64,000 bases of DNA from positions 25,314,563 to 25,378,562 of the forward strand of contig JAVGWX010000018.1 of the NCBI GenBank assembly GCA_036924085.1, read 5' to 3'. The notes under the pieces are model-generated. The model was not told the origin of the DNA. It searched no databases and saw only the letters and a program-made list of their open reading frames with translations. Below, in pieces: positions 9,661 to 20,441 of the stretch. Source of the stretch: Ariolimax columbianus (lineage: Eukaryota; Mollusca; Gastropoda; Stylommatophora; Arionidae). How positions within the stretch are numbered: the stretch's first letter is position 1; the number at the start of each line of letters is the position of its first letter. The translations under genes were made by a program, and so were the position numbers.

Positions 9661-10539
9661 CGTCTTTCCTGGTAACACCGATAACCTTCCCCAGACACTT
9701 CGTTTCACACTAATACTCCCCGATAAACCTAACAAAATATTATGTGGCTGAAAGAAGTGTTCTTTCGTCAAAAGCAAGGAAAACCACAAAGAAAGAAATA
9801 TCGTATTCAGCTTATTGTATCTAGGAGTGAAAAATGTTGAGAACCACTGATGCAATGATCTGTTTTCGTGACCCCCGCCCTGTGTCTGGGTATGCCCTAG
9901 TTAGACCAATATATAGGTCACAGTTAAATAATATTTTTTATGTCCGATGATTGTATCAGTGGAACGAGCTTATGATATCTTGTTTCGGCAAATTTCTTTA
10001 TGAAGACAATTCTTTATACTGAATGAATATCAATGTTTGTTTTACTTTATGTGCCCCGTTTACTTGTCTGCTACTTAAGCGTCACTGGGAGCTGCAGCTT
10101 TCTTTCTTGTGTCAAATATGTTGCGTGGATTGCTGTGTATGTAATTCCGTGCTGTGGGATTTGGAAAATGGTTCACTGAAGCGACTTCTTTGCATCTGGG
10201 TGGCCCTATACGTACTCAGCTCCTTTCATTGCTGAAAGCGACACCAACAGAGCACTAACTCTGTATGCTTCCGCGGTGGTTCCTAAACTTTTCCATGACT
10301 TCACCAGATATCTATTTATAGCTGGGTCAACTGGTAGTATCCGCCATAAGATGAAACAAAAAACTCCAGATATGTCCGGTATGTCAAACTGAACGTATAT
10401 GAAAATACAGACAAACAGGCCAACTTGACGGTGGAAGCGGAAATACCAGGTATCGATAGAAAGGTGGAAAAATCAGACCATGCATTGAGAGGAAAAACCC
10501 TAAAGCATATTGGAGGTCACACAGAGAACCACGAGATAG
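9661..10539. other. no gene recognised
   Basis: No coding family, RNA gene or clear repeat seen. The edge near 10400-10540 may be degraded LINE sequence upstream of the RNase H fragment that follows. Confidence 0.45.
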
Positions 10540-11110
10540 TATGGAAAGGGAACTGATATGCCAGCTAAATAAACTCTCAAACCACAATAAAATCACCGTC
10601 AAGCGGATTCCAGCTCACTGCAGCATCAATGGGAATGAATGGTCGGACAGACTGGCCATGGCGGGAAGACAAAGAGAACAATTCACACACCCAGAGTCAC
10701 GTCACTGCCAGAAGTCAAGGCACACATCCTAAAAAAATATAAACAACAGTGGATAGAGAGAACAAACAGCAAATACCCACAGGGCCATATCAATAGGCCT
10801 AATAGGAAACAGTATACCACAATTTTCCGTCTCAGAACAGATCATTGCAGACTAAATGCGCACATGCTTAAAATAAAAGAAGCACAGACTGCACAGTGTA
10901 CATGTCAGAGAGGACCTCCAGACTCCAGAACACATCCTGCAAACATGTCCACTGCACCAAGGCTCCCGTGAGAAGACCTGACCCGAGGAAAGAAACATAC
11001 AAAACAAACTGTGGGGAACCATTGAGGACATACGACGGACGTCTCACATCCGGTGGCATAAAACGAGCATACGAAACCGAACACAAAGAAGAAGGAGAAG
11101 AAACTGAACG
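10540..11110 (+). mobile_element. RNase-H-bearing LINE, 3' end of ORF2
   Basis: Plus-strand reading gives KRIPAHCSINGNEWSDRLAM (ribonuclease H C-terminal block), then QYTTIFRLRTDHCRLNAHM, then CTCQRG and, after a one-base shift, QTPEHILQTCPLH, completing the terminal knuckle. It ends in a GAAGAAGGAGAAGAA-type tail. Several frameshifts and one stop show it is dead. Confidence 0.8.
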
Positions 11111-11239
11111 CGACGTGATTCTAATCTCATGCGTTGGGGTTGCAAACCGAGCGCAGAACTCATAGGCCACCGAACCTCCTTTGCAGGTTGTAAGGTATAT
11201 CATCTATCCATTTCAACCGAGCAGTGCCAGGTGTTAAAA

Positions 11240-11850
11240 GAATATGACAACTGTAATCTTCCAAGCTTCTACATCGGAAGACTTGGAATACGCAGTTGGC
11301 ACTGCATTATTTGTGCACATGCACATCAAAAGCATCAATCTGAAATCCAGGTTGAGTTTAATGTATGCACTTGTCACTTCCGTGTACCTTTATGCGTGCG
11401 AAACTTGGACTCTGACAGCGGTTCTAGAGCGAAGAATTTATATTTATGCAATGGAGATGAAACGTCTGCGTAGAATCCTATGCATTTCGCATCTAGACCA
11501 CGTCCCGAATAAGGCAATTGGGACACCGTTAAGAGAGAGGTCGGTCAATATAAAAATCTATTGACTCTGGTAAAAGCACGCAAGCTCTCAGGGTGTGGAC
11601 ATGTTTCAAGATCGTCTGGATTGACCAAGACGGTTCTGTAAGGTACTGTGTCTGGGAAGCGAAAGAGAGGGAGGCAGATAAATAAATGGAAAGACAATAT
11701 CAGAGAGTGGACGAGAAGGTCCACAGCTACAACAAATATCCTGGCACAAGGCCGAGTGAAGTGGCGGAAACTGGTCCAACAATCTGTAGTATCGGTGCCC
11801 CAATGACCTTTCAGGTTACTGGACTAATGATGATGATGATGATGCTGACA
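11240..11850 (+). mobile_element. RTE-type LINE 3' end with ATG tail
   Basis: The segment SRLSLMYALVTSVYLYACET, WTL then MEMKRLRRILCISHLDHV matches the ORF2 C-terminal region of RTE LINEs (LYACETWTL..E.RCLR.IL). Frames are then broken. It ends with GGTGCCCCAATGACCTTTCA and an ATGATGATGATG tail at 11829-11845. Related 3' ends lie on the minus strand at 6676 and 56866. Confidence 0.8.
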
Positions 11851-12111
11851 CATAAACACATTCAAGGAAAGACGGAAAGACTAAATGTGTAAGGTCAGCG
11901 CGTTGGACTGAATATTAATGTACAAAGACGGTATGACATAGACTATTTTAAATCTAACACTAATTAACCCTCTGTACCGTGGCAACCCTACAGGTAATAT
12001 CCCATTCCCCTGGGCTCCTCAAGTGAAGATGCAAACAAATGAACAAAACTTAGTTACAAAGTCAAACTAAGTGATCTGTTTCAATTATTCTATCTCAAAT
12101 AGACTTCTTCT

Positions 12112-12155
12112 TATTCGTCTTCTTCTTCTTCTTCTTCTTCTTCTTCTTCTTCTTT
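12112..12155. repeat. TTC microsatellite
   Basis: A run of TTC triplets preceded by CTTCTTATTCG. It directly precedes a dispersed repeat copy. Confidence 0.9.
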
Positions 12156-12159
12156 TTCC

Positions 12160-12475
12160 TTCGTTCTAAATCTCCGCTACCAAGCTCTGAACAGGGATTA
12201 GCAAGTATCATGATGTGGTCCAGAGAATGGAATGCGTTGTGTCGCTAGTTTACAGTTTGACTGCGATTTGTGCCCCTTTTGATCCAACACATCAAACTTT
12301 AGCAGGCATTGTTTTTAGCACTGAGCTAGGCTTCCCTCTTCGATCCCTTTTCCTTAGTCAGCCTGTTCTATCGCAGTCTGTTTTCCTTGATCACCGCGTG
12401 GAAGTGTAGAAGGGTCTTGGCAACTCTTGTTCGCTGGCCCTGACCCTAGCAGTCAGCTACGGGTGGTTGACTGCT
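12160..12475. repeat. dispersed repeat family E, member 1
   Basis: The segment from CTCCGCTACCAAGC through GGAATGCGTTGTGTCG, GACTGCGA, TTCGATCCCTT and GTGGAAGTGTAGAAGGGTCT to CGCTGGCCCTGAC recurs in the same orientation at 18335-18640. Frames are not conserved between copies, so coding function is unlikely. Confidence 0.75.
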
Positions 12476-12679
12476 GCAGCTCATGCGCTGCTCAGCATCT
12501 TGATCCCTCAAATAGGCTGACCTGGTCATCTTCAATATTTTTACCTATTATGTCTGTCTTGCTAGCATGTAGACCCATCCTTTAGGTACAGATACATTTT
12601 ACAATATTCACTCCAACATGTTGTCTTTGTTGTTGTTTCTATGATATGTGTTTGCAGGCATGTTTAGGAAGTCCTTAAT

Positions 12680-13005
12680 ACGAGGCGTGTTCAAATGAAA
12701 CCTGACCAAACTGCAACAACTGAACATACGTTCGATGCGCATGACGTACCTTCTCATGTAAACAGTACATACCAACCGTCAAGTTTGCAAAATTTCATTA
12801 TCAGCCGACTCGTAGTTTCCTCAGCAGATCGTTGAAAACATGACGGGTGTGATACGGAATCCGTCCAGAGTTGATCAGCGAGCGGTTATTCGGTTTCTAA
12901 CAGCTGAATGATGTCGACCAGTTGACATTCATCATAGAATGCAGGCAGTGTATGGTAACAAAAGTGTGGCGAAAACAACAGCGAAAAACTGTTTGAGGGT
13001 ACCCG
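12680..13005 (+). mobile_element. mariner element, 5' part
   Basis: It begins with TACGAGGCGTGTTCAAATGA, a mariner-type terminal sequence shared with the copy ending near 40232. It reaches an ATGACGGGTGTGATACGGAA start and reads MTGVIRNPVDQRAVIRFLTA, a stop, then RPVDIHHRMQAVYGNKSVAK. This is the transposase N-terminus, first helix-turn-helix. The copy ends after about 50 codons. Confidence 0.85.
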
Positions 13006-13374
13006 GGCCCATAACTTTAGAACCTTGCCTAAGATCTCGAGCTAAGTGTAACTGCCATTTGTCCAAAATAAAATGAAGAGTTCAACATCTAGAACAATGA
13101 TGGGTTAAATGTTTGCTCTTAGTTCTTAATTGGTCTGTACTTTTACAGAGGCAGATACTCTTGTGCGTGTCCCAGCTTCGGTATGAGCTGGATGTAGCCG
13201 GGAGAATGGTTTCATGCCTATCGGGCTATGCTCGTGCAGCTTAAAACTCCGCTGCGTTGGGACAAGCGCTTACGAAGGGTGGCTAACCGATGTGCGAGTC
13301 GATTTTAATAGACTCAAACACTAGAGCAAAGTAGACCCGCGGCCTGTTAGGCGCCATCTATGCTGCTCTAAACA
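13006..13374. other. no gene recognised
   Basis: Nothing supported. The end (GACCCGCGGCCTGTTAGGCG) weakly resembles 5705-5740 and could be a repeat edge. Confidence 0.4.
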
Positions 13375-13480
13375 AATCATCTAACCATGGAAGATGTTAT
13401 ACCATGTCACAAAGTGTACTCCGCATATGAAAAGTCCAACTACTTCTGTACCATTTTAAACAATGTAGACATCGTTAGAC
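13375..13480. repeat. dispersed repeat family G, member 1
   Basis: It shares AACCAT, ATACCATGTCACA, AGT.TACTC, CATAT.AAAA.TCCAACT and CTTTTAAACAA-type blocks with 14817-14925 in the same orientation. Unclassified. Confidence 0.5.
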
Positions 13481-13570
13481 AAGCATTCTCTCATCAGTAG
13501 GCCAATCATAACTTAATGACCTAAACATTTTAATTACGGTCTGGAAATATAATTAGTTATTATTGTCTCA

Positions 13571-14240
13571 ACGCTACGGGCTTCAACAGCAAGATAAAAG
13601 CTAACGAACAGGAACTCGAAGTAGTTGGCCGTTTTAAATATCTTGGGTCGATTGTCATTGATGAAAGATCAAAATGTGAAGTATTGGCCAGAATAGCACA
13701 GACAATAGCGGCGCTTGCACGGCTTAACAAAATCTAGCAAGATAAACGGTTAGCACTACGCACGAAAATCAGATTAATGCATACACTGGTCCTGTCAATA
13801 TTTCTCTATGCGATGTGAGACATGGACAGTTACAGCTGACCTTCAACGAAGGATACAGGCCTTGGAGATGAGATGTTTCCGAAAACTTTTAAACGTCACG
13901 TACAAAGATCGAGTTACAAACGAGGAAATCCGAAATAGAATTACAACGGCAATAGGGCCTTTCGAAGATCTCTTGGCAACTGTCAAAAGAAGGAAACTCG
14001 CTTGGTACGGTCACATATCGAGATCAAATGGTCTTGCAAACACAATCCTCCGCGGGAAGGTGCATGGCAGACGACGAAGAGGCTGTCCCAAAAAGAGATG
14101 GGAGGACAAAATAAAAGAATGGACCAGTCTCCGACCAGAAGAGTCACCGGCAGCAGCATCTGACAGAGATGGCGTGGAGTTGTGAGGATGTCTTCATGTG
14201 TGCCCCAACGACCTCACCCGTTACGGGATGACCTGACCTG
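13571..14240 (+). mobile_element. RTE-type LINE, 3' part of ORF2
   Basis: It reads FKYLGSIVIDERSKCEVLAR, then IRLMHTLVLSIFLYA, a one-base insertion, CETWTVTADLQRRIQALEMR, RVTNEEIRNRI, RRKLAWYGHISRSNGLA, then GRRRRGCPKKRWEDKIKEW and a stop. This is the C-terminal third of an RTE ORF2. A 125-codon frame survives at 13808-14185. The 3' end is GGGATGACCTGACCTG. Two shorter relatives lie at 45643-45822 (plus) and 47031-47312 (minus). Confidence 0.9.
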
Positions 14241-14589
14241 ATTATTGTCTATTATTGTCTAAAATCAAGCATTGTCTTGAAGGGGGTAGTAGTGCTGGCT
14301 GTCTAAGTTGCCTGATGTGTAGGAGCAGGAGTAATTTGTCTCATAGAAATATGATTGGACACAGGTCGTGGACCAACGACAAGATTATTCACATGAGTGG
14401 AACCAGATGCTGAGGAAAATGAAAATGGGAGAGAGAGGGGAGATCTTTTGGAGTATTTTGTAAGTTAGTGTAACGAAGGGGAACTGAGACTCTAGTCCGG
14501 TCAGGAACAACATATTGACCAGGACGTCGCGTCAGGGTCGGACACAATATACTGACCAAAACCACTATCTCTATTCCATGTAGCGTTCC

Positions 14590-14805
14590 CTTGAAATAGG
14601 ATGTTTTTGAGGTAGTCTGGCTGATAAGATGTGGATATACATGATCCCCGAAGTAGTCACGCAGATGAAGCGAAGCATAGCACACCCACCTGGATGACCG
14701 CATTCCACCTTCATCAGCACGCTCGGGATGTGAGGAAAGCTACCACAACCCGCCACTGAACGCCTTTTCAGGGCGTACAAAAGAGTAAACCTACTCATTG
14801 TGGGT
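14590..14805 (-). repeat. dispersed repeat family 3, minus copy
   Basis: It is the reverse complement of the family order: GATCCCCGAAGTAGTCACGC, AGCGAAGCATAGCACA, CACGCTCGGGATGTGAGGAA, CGCCTTTTCAGGGCG and AGAGTAAACCTACTCATTGT. It lacks the terminal CTAACATTGTC block. Confidence 0.8.
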
Positions 14806-14816
14806 ATTAAACAACA

Positions 14817-14925
14817 GACCCCCCCTAACCATTACGCCATGGCGCTATGCCATGTCACACAGTTTACTCAACATATTAAAAATCCAACTTCTTCCGGATC
14901 CTTTTAAACAACAGTGTAACGAAGA
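14817..14925. repeat. dispersed repeat family G, member 2
   Basis: Second copy of the segment at 13375-13480. It lies between a family 3 copy and a LINE. Confidence 0.5.
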
Positions 14926-15000
14926 TTCGAGATATTCAGATCAAAACAGTTCATGACCCAAGAAGGAGAAGCAGAGTAGCACACTCGAATTTGAGTTTTA

Positions 15001-15740
15001 ACAAGGGGAACATACTGCAATAATTTCCGAGCAGAAGCCGAGGCACTGAAGGCCGCCCCTGAGCTTGTAATCCAAGATAAAAATATCCACCAAGAAAACA
15101 TAGTATTCCTGACTGAAGCCGCGTCAGTATTAGCAGCGCTAAAAGAACACAAAGATGAAGATCTCGAGCAATGTATGTTCTCACTGACACAGCTCTCAGC
15201 AGAACACCCAAGGTTGCTCATACAGTGGATCCCATCCAACTGCAAGATCGAAGTCAATGAAGCCGCAGACAAACTAGCAAAAAGTGGAGGAGCATCCCCA
15301 CAAACAGACCTGAGTATAACATATAATGAGGCCAAGACAATAATTAAAGCCAACTTCAGGATAAATTGGGCTGATCAACACCACAACTTCCGATTAGAAG
15401 ACAGCTACTTTAACTTAACTAGAGAAGAGCAAGTCATCATCTTCAGACTGAGAGTTATGAATAACAGACTCAGGGGTCATCTTTACAACAAAATGAGGAT
15501 TGGGACAGATGACAGGTGCCCATGTGGGGAGCATATCATGACCGAGGAACACATCCTGCAAAGCTGCAGGCCCACGCAGGAAAAGAGAGAACAAAACTGG
15601 CCTCACAAGACAGATATGAGACAAAAGATGTATGGAGATGAAACAGCCTTACAAACAACGGTGTCCTTTGTAAGAGAAATCCGAACCTTGGTCTGAGGAT
15701 GAACGAAGAAGAAGAAAAAGCAGAAGAAGAAATTAAACGT
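15001..15740 (+). mobile_element. RNase-H-bearing LINE, RNase H domain and ORF2 C-terminus
   Basis: A frame open from 15001 to 15696 (about 230 codons) reads YCNNFRAEAEALKAA (the glutamate block of ribonuclease H), FLTEAASVLAALKE (the next acidic block, with E where D is usual), IQWIPSNCKIEVNEAADKLA (His of WIPxHCG replaced by Asn), REEQVIIFRLRVMNNRLRG, then CPCGEHIMTEEHILQSC and a stop. A GAAGAAGAAAAAG-type tail follows. The replaced acidic and histidine residues suggest loss of nuclease activity although the frame is intact. It is 5'-truncated and the same family as 1728-2305. Confidence 0.88.
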
Positions 15741-15849
15741 TGAACAGACGAATAGACATGATGAATATTTTGACAGACCAAACCAGATTACAAGTGTAAG
15801 CATATGTCTGTATTGTCAGACACCGACCAGTTAGGTAAACGATCTAAAT

Positions 15850-16555
15850 AATAGGTCATCGAGGCAAACGTCCAAATAATAGATTAGCCAGACAGCGCTT
15901 AGTAAGCCCAGGGATGGATGAGGTTAGATACTTGAGTCCAGGAAGCTTCACATTCTCAGATGTGTGGCTAAAATTAGGAGAGCTGCGCTGTCTCGATAAT
16001 GTTTTTATTTCACAGCAAAACCTTAGTGAACCATCAATAACTTCAGAGGTGATAAGATGATCGAGGAGCATAGATTGCAGCATAAGAACAGATACAGGAA
16101 AGAATTTATAGGAACAAGCTCTAACGGCAGGAACATGAGTTACAGGAAACATAAAAACTAAAAAAACAAGAGGATTAGGATGATGTGGAGGAAGGGGAAA
16201 TATTGAATAAAATTGGGAGAAGACATAAGAAACAGTAGAAGGAGAAAAAGTAGAAGACGGGAAAGAAAACACGTAAAAATAGAAGAGGAAAAAAACGAAA
16301 CAATAGTGGATAAACAGAAGAAGAACACGAAGAAGAGGAAGAAAAAGAAGAAGAAGAGAAAAATAAGAAGAAAAAGAAGAAGAAAAAAGAATAAAACATA
16401 CCAAGAACAAGTGCAAAGAGAAGATGAAGTAGCGGATGTTTTAGAAAGATTTACTTTATTTTCAGAAAACAATCAAGTAGGAAGGATATTTATGTGAAAT
16501 TAAAACTATGCCACAGATAGCCAGTGGTTATCGATCTTTTCAGAATTAGGCCAAG
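15850..16555. repeat. purine-rich dispersed repeat, member 1
   Basis: Its core is a GAA/AAG-rich strand bias at 16190-16400. With flanks such as AGAGGATTAGGATGATG, GGAAATATTGAATAAAATT, GAAAGATTTACTT and GGTTATCGATCT it recurs at 38830-39265 in the same order. Open frames here are low complexity on both strands. Confidence 0.7.
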
Positions 16556-16924
16556 ACCCTGACCCAGTTATAAAACCTGCAAATAGTTATCGATATGAAC
16601 AAAAGGGCCAAGTACCAACCCAGAACACAGACAATGACCCAATATATAAAAGTACTTCAGTTGATAGTGCTCAAAGGCAACGGTAATACTCCACATATCA
16701 CGACGGCTCATTTGTATTACATTGTTATTGCTCTACAATCTCGGTTAATTGATATTGTTTTCAGTGACATTGTTTGTGACATTGCTATGGTTTGTGTTGA
16801 TATTGTCAGTGAACATTTTATTGTGAATCAGACTAAACCAATACCTGGTCATAGTTATGAGGACAGATTCAGAAAACCCGGTCTACGGTGTCTAGAAAAC
16901 AGATAATTTAATACAGGTTTATAA
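16556..16924. other. no gene recognised
   Basis: A 103-codon frame is present, but its composition and lack of family resemblance give no reason to call it a gene. Confidence 0.4.
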
Positions 16925-17240
16925 GATTCACTGCGATTCAAGAACGTATGCAAAAGGGACATAATGGGAGGCACAATGTCTGCTGACGCGAGTAGAGGTC
17001 TTCTGGCTGCAGATAAAAGAGAAAGACTGAAGAGATCAAGGAACAGCCATGCAAGCCAGCCTCCTCAGTATAGTTGTACGATCTGTGGCAGGGACTGTCA
17101 CTCGCGGATTGGCCTTCACAGCCATATCAGACAGTGTCGAAATACAGGAGACAGAGCTAGACAAAACTTACATTGTGCAATGCGAATGGTCTATAGAGAC
17201 TGTGACGCCTATGATGATGATAAGATAATCAACTAAAAGG
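16925..17240 (+). mobile_element. RTE-type LINE ORF2 C-terminus with zinc finger
   Basis: It reads LRFKNVCKRDIMGGTM, then AADKRERLKRSRNSH, then the terminal zinc-finger motif SCTICGRDCHSRIGLHSHIR followed by QC. Cysteines and histidines fit C-x2-C-x12-H-x4-C as in LINEs of this group. The frame is intact to its stop at 17236. The end has a GATGATGAT tract consistent with an ATG-type tail. Confidence 0.85.
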
Positions 17241-17277
17241 ACACACTAGACTATGACACTTTTATTCTTCAACTTAC

Positions 17278-17460
17278 AGCTGTCTACAAGAACAAGAGAG
17301 CACAACTGCAGCCGTCTACAAGAACAAGAGAGCACAACTACAGCTGTCTACAAGAACAAGAGAGCACAACTACAGCTGTCTACAAGAACAAGAGAGCACA
17401 ACTACAGCCGTCTACAAGAACAAGAGAGCACAACTACAGCTTTCTACAAGAACAAGATTG
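17278..17460 (+). repeat. 32-bp minisatellite derived from an L2-type LINE
   Basis: About 5.7 copies of a 32-base unit (TCTACAAGAACAAGAGAGCA, then CAACTACAGCTG). The unit matches the L2 LINE segment TCTACAAGAACAAGATGGCA, then TAGCTACAAATT, seen undisturbed (reverse complement) in the copy at 19265-19547. The array ends by running into the rest of that LINE tail. Confidence 0.85.
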
Positions 17461-17650
17461 CACAGCCACAAATTAATTAAAGAAAAGTCCAGAAGTCCAG
17501 ATTAGACACAATGAAATATTTCTTTAGTCAGAAAATGGGGAAGGCTTGAAATGCATTGCCAAAGGAAATAGTGAATGCATGGTCAATTAATGCATTCAAG
17601 ACTATATTTGATGCGCATAGTTATTTTTAGATCAAGAAACTGGTTATATA
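17430..17650 (+). mobile_element. L2/CR1-type LINE, 3' end
   Basis: A degraded copy of the terminal coding region (CCAGATTAGA, then AATATTTCTTTAGTCAGA, then AATGCATTGCCAA, then AATGCATTCAAGA) corresponds to protein blocks RSRLD..YFF..RVVNAWNALP..V...A.FKNRLDAH of the better copies at 19265 and 49465. Frameshifts make it non-coding. Confidence 0.75.
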
Positions 17651-17816
17651 AAGATTCAGCGGATTCTCCTAAACTAGTTTAAAAACGTTAAGTATAGTTA
17701 AGTTAAAGGTAAGAAGACGCACCAAACGTTCAACGCCTGCCCGTGGTGTACTCCTCGTTAGGCCGCCAGAGTAAAAGCGAGGTGTCGATGGTATCTATAT
17801 TATATTTCTGACAGTT

Positions 17817-17822
<6 letters not shown>

Positions 17823-17882
<60 letters not shown>
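17823..17882. repeat. TA dinucleotide microsatellite, about 30 units
   Basis: A pure alternating TA run of about 60 bases. The apparent Tyr-Ile frames here are meaningless. Confidence 0.97.
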
Positions 17883-17886
<4 letters not shown>

Positions 17887-18334
17887 TGAAGAGACCATAG
17901 TTCGAGAACAAAACGACATATCAAGCTGAACATTCGTTAGACTTTCTATGACACGGACACGAAGAATATTGTGTACCGACAAATACTGATAAAATGAACT
18001 GGCACCATAAACTGACATCATAACCGATTATCACAAGATCAAAATGTAAAATTGCAAATGTCTTTCTATTTATTGTATGCACATTTGTATTTGTCATTGT
18101 ATTGTATTGTCATTTGTATTTGCTACCACATTGTATATATTTACAATTGTTATTTCCCAAACGAATATGGGTACAGAAGTTCACATGCATACAACATAGC
18201 GTGGATGTCATAAGCATAATAACGGGTAAATATTAGGCAGACTAAGGGCAGAAGGTCTCTCTGCATATGGGATTGCGCAAGGCAGAGCGTACAAGCATCC
18301 TCATTGGTTAAGAAGTGAGTCACGAGAATGGCTT
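17883..18334. other. no gene recognised
   Basis: AT-rich. The TTGTATT-type repeats near 18080-18140 are short and irregular. Nothing else supported. Confidence 0.4.
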
Positions 18335-18640
18335 GGCTTCGTTCGTTCTCAATCTCCCACTACCAAAGCCTGAAAGGGATTAAGTAGCAAAATGGGGTCC
18401 AGAGAACGGAATGCGTTGTGTCGTAGTTTACAGCTTGACTGCGACATTTGCACCTTTCGGTCCAACACATCAGACTTCAGCAAGCATTTTTTGAGTACCT
18501 GGTTAGCATTCCCTCTTCGATCCCTTCTCCTTAGCCAGTCTGCCCTGCTGCAGCCTGTTATGCAGGATCACCTCGTGGAAGTGTAGAAGGGTCTTGGCAG
18601 CTCTGGTTCGCTGGCCCTGACGCTAGCAGTCAGCCATGAT
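18335..18640. repeat. dispersed repeat family E, member 2
   Basis: Second copy of the segment at 12160-12475, same orientation. It ends with GTGGAAGTGTAGAAGGGTCT then GCTGGCCCTGAC. Confidence 0.75.
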
Positions 18641-19047
18641 GACCACCTGAGTACTTGAACTTGGAATTGTGGTATCCAAACAGGCAAATCTATTTCTGCT
18701 ACTGTATCTGAAGGCCATCCATAGAACATTCTTTTTGTAATGTTACTTGTTGCGTTTCCGTAGCACATTTTTGTTTCAATATTACTTCATGCGCGCACTA
18801 GACCTGGGGAAGAAAGGGAATGTATTGTGTAGGAATTACATTATTTTTCAAAATTGTTTGCCCGAACATCAGCTAACAGAATGCTTCTTTTCATCTCTCG
18901 CCTGCCAAGAGTTTATCATCCCTCTCAAATAGGACTAGTCTTTGAATCTCACGACTGTCGAGAACAGGCGTCACATGAAACTTTCAGGGTTCAAACGCCT
19001 GTTGTTTCGTAATTTTTGTTCGATTCTATTACTAATCAATTAATCAA

Positions 19048-19195
19048 AGCCCATGGCTCCTCTCGGTGCATAGGTCATTGATAACCGCTCGCCAGCATTC
19101 ATGACTATGAGCTCTTCTTTCTGTCCCGCTCCAGGTGTAGTCATTGGATATTAGTTCCTTGTCACCTTCTCTTCCCCATTTATTGTTGGGCCTCC

Positions 19196-19238
<43 letters not shown>

Positions 19239-19250
19239 ACTCTCTCTCTT
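19048..19250 (-). mobile_element. possible RTE-type LINE 3' fragment and CT tract
   Basis: The stretch GGTGCATAGGTCATTGATAA, CGCTCGCCA and CTTTCTGTCCCGCTCC has the look of the 3' region of a LINE on the minus strand. A CT dinucleotide tract follows at 19197-19250. The tract is certain; the LINE call is tentative. Confidence 0.4.
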
Positions 19251-19264
19251 ATCTTAACTTCTTT

Positions 19265-19547
19265 ATACTGATTTTTAGAAAACTCTGCAGAGTCTGTATA
19301 CAACCAATTTAATTTACATTACCTTGTTCTAAATGCTATGCGCATCCAATCTATTCTTAAATGCATGCATTGTCCCTGCCTTCACTACCTCCGGTGGTAA
19401 TGCATTCCAAGCATTCACCACTCTCTGACAAACAAAATATCTCCTAACATCTAATCTGGACCTTTCTTTAGTTAATTTGTAGCTATGCCATCTTGTTCTT
19501 GTAGATTCTTGTTCTTCCCTTAAGGATTTCGTGTCCTTGCGTGTCTA
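19265..19547 (-). mobile_element. L2/CR1-type LINE, 3' end of ORF2 and UTR
   Basis: The minus strand reads ESTRTRWHSYKLTKERSRLD, then VRRYFVCQRVVNAWNALPPE, VVKAG and AFKNRLDAHSI with a stop. This is the C-terminal end of CR1/L2-clade ORF2, without frame breaks. A short UTR (ACTCTGCAGAGTTTTC-type) follows. The copy is 5'-truncated where it meets the RTE LINE at 19548. It is the best template for the 32-bp minisatellite at 17278. Confidence 0.88.
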
Positions 19548-19548
19548 A

Positions 19549-19920
19549 CTAAGGATAAGTGCCTTCAAAAGATTGTGTCCTATCCAGCCCCATTTCCTTT
19601 GCTTAGTTTTCGGTCAAGTGGCTGATGTTGGCTCCTTTTCCATAGGTTTTCGTTCCTCACCATCTTCTGCCACGTTATGAAGATTATCCTTCGTTGCCAT
19701 CCGTTAACGAAGGACTGGATTCTTTATTGTATGGCCTTTCTCGTTCTCCATGTTTCAGTTCCATTCAACAGCATAGAATTGACAGTGGAATTGAATATTC
19801 GAACTTTTGTGTGAACCTTGATATCCATGAATCTCCAAAAGTTGTTTAGTGTCAGGACTATTATTCTTGTCTTTTTAATTCTTGTCCTTACATCTGCATC
19901 TGTACCTCCTGATGTGTTGT
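19549..19920 (-). mobile_element. host RTE LINE, segment D (thumb/C-terminal region)
   Basis: The minus strand reads NTSGGTDADVRTRIKKTRI, then FMDIKVHTKVRIFNSTVNSM, LLNGTETWRT, a stop, RIQSFVNGWQRRI and, at the low end, WIGHNLLKAL. This continues the RTE ORF2 from the segment at 20442-20720, after the LEE block. The two are separated by an inverted pair of family 3 repeats. It carries an in-frame stop after RTRKAIQ. It ends where the L2 fragment begins. Confidence 0.85.
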
Positions 19921-20441
19921 TGCGGTTGTTGTTGCCGTTGTTATTGTTGTTGTTGTAGCTGTTGTTGTTGTTGAATGCGCACAATGAATATATGTGATCC
20001 CAGTAGTAGTGAGTTACACGCAGATGAAGCCAAGCATAACACAATCGTCTGGAGGATCCCGGTCTACCTTCATCAGCCCACTCGGGATGTGAGGAAAACT
20101 ACTGCAACCAGCCACTTAACGTCCTTTTCAGGGCTCACAAAAGAGTAACTTACTCATTGTGGGTATTCACAAACAAACACACAACTCTTTTTTGCACATT
20201 GAAAAGGACGTTGTGGCGGTTTGTTGTAGCTTTCCTCACATCCCGAGCGTGCTAATGAGGGTGGACTGGACTCCTACAGGTGGTTTTGCTATGCTTCGCC
20301 TCATCTATGTGTCGGTCACACTACACGGATCACATCGATCCATCATCTCATTAGCCAGTCTGCCAAGAAAACAGACCGTAAACAGGGAGTATTACTAGTA
20401 AGTCGAGGTGAGGGTCTGGGCCAGTATATTTTTGCGTGACA
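19921..20441. repeat. inverted pair of dispersed repeat family 3
   Basis: A minus-oriented copy (about 19985-20165, AGATGAAGCCAAGCATAACA through AGAGTAACTTACTCATTGTG) is followed at once by a plus-oriented copy (20166-20441, with GAAAAGGACG, CTTTCCTCACATCCCGAGCG, GCTATGCTTCGCCTCATC and CATTAGCCAG). GTT-rich sequence flanks the low side. The pair sits inside the RTE LINE and replaces part of its coding region. Confidence 0.85.

Noticed and set aside
14904..15353. A 149-codon minus-strand gene
   Set aside because: It is antisense to the RNase H region of a recognisable plus-strand LINE.
17730..18021. Frames with Tyr-Ile strings
   Set aside because: TA microsatellite artefact.
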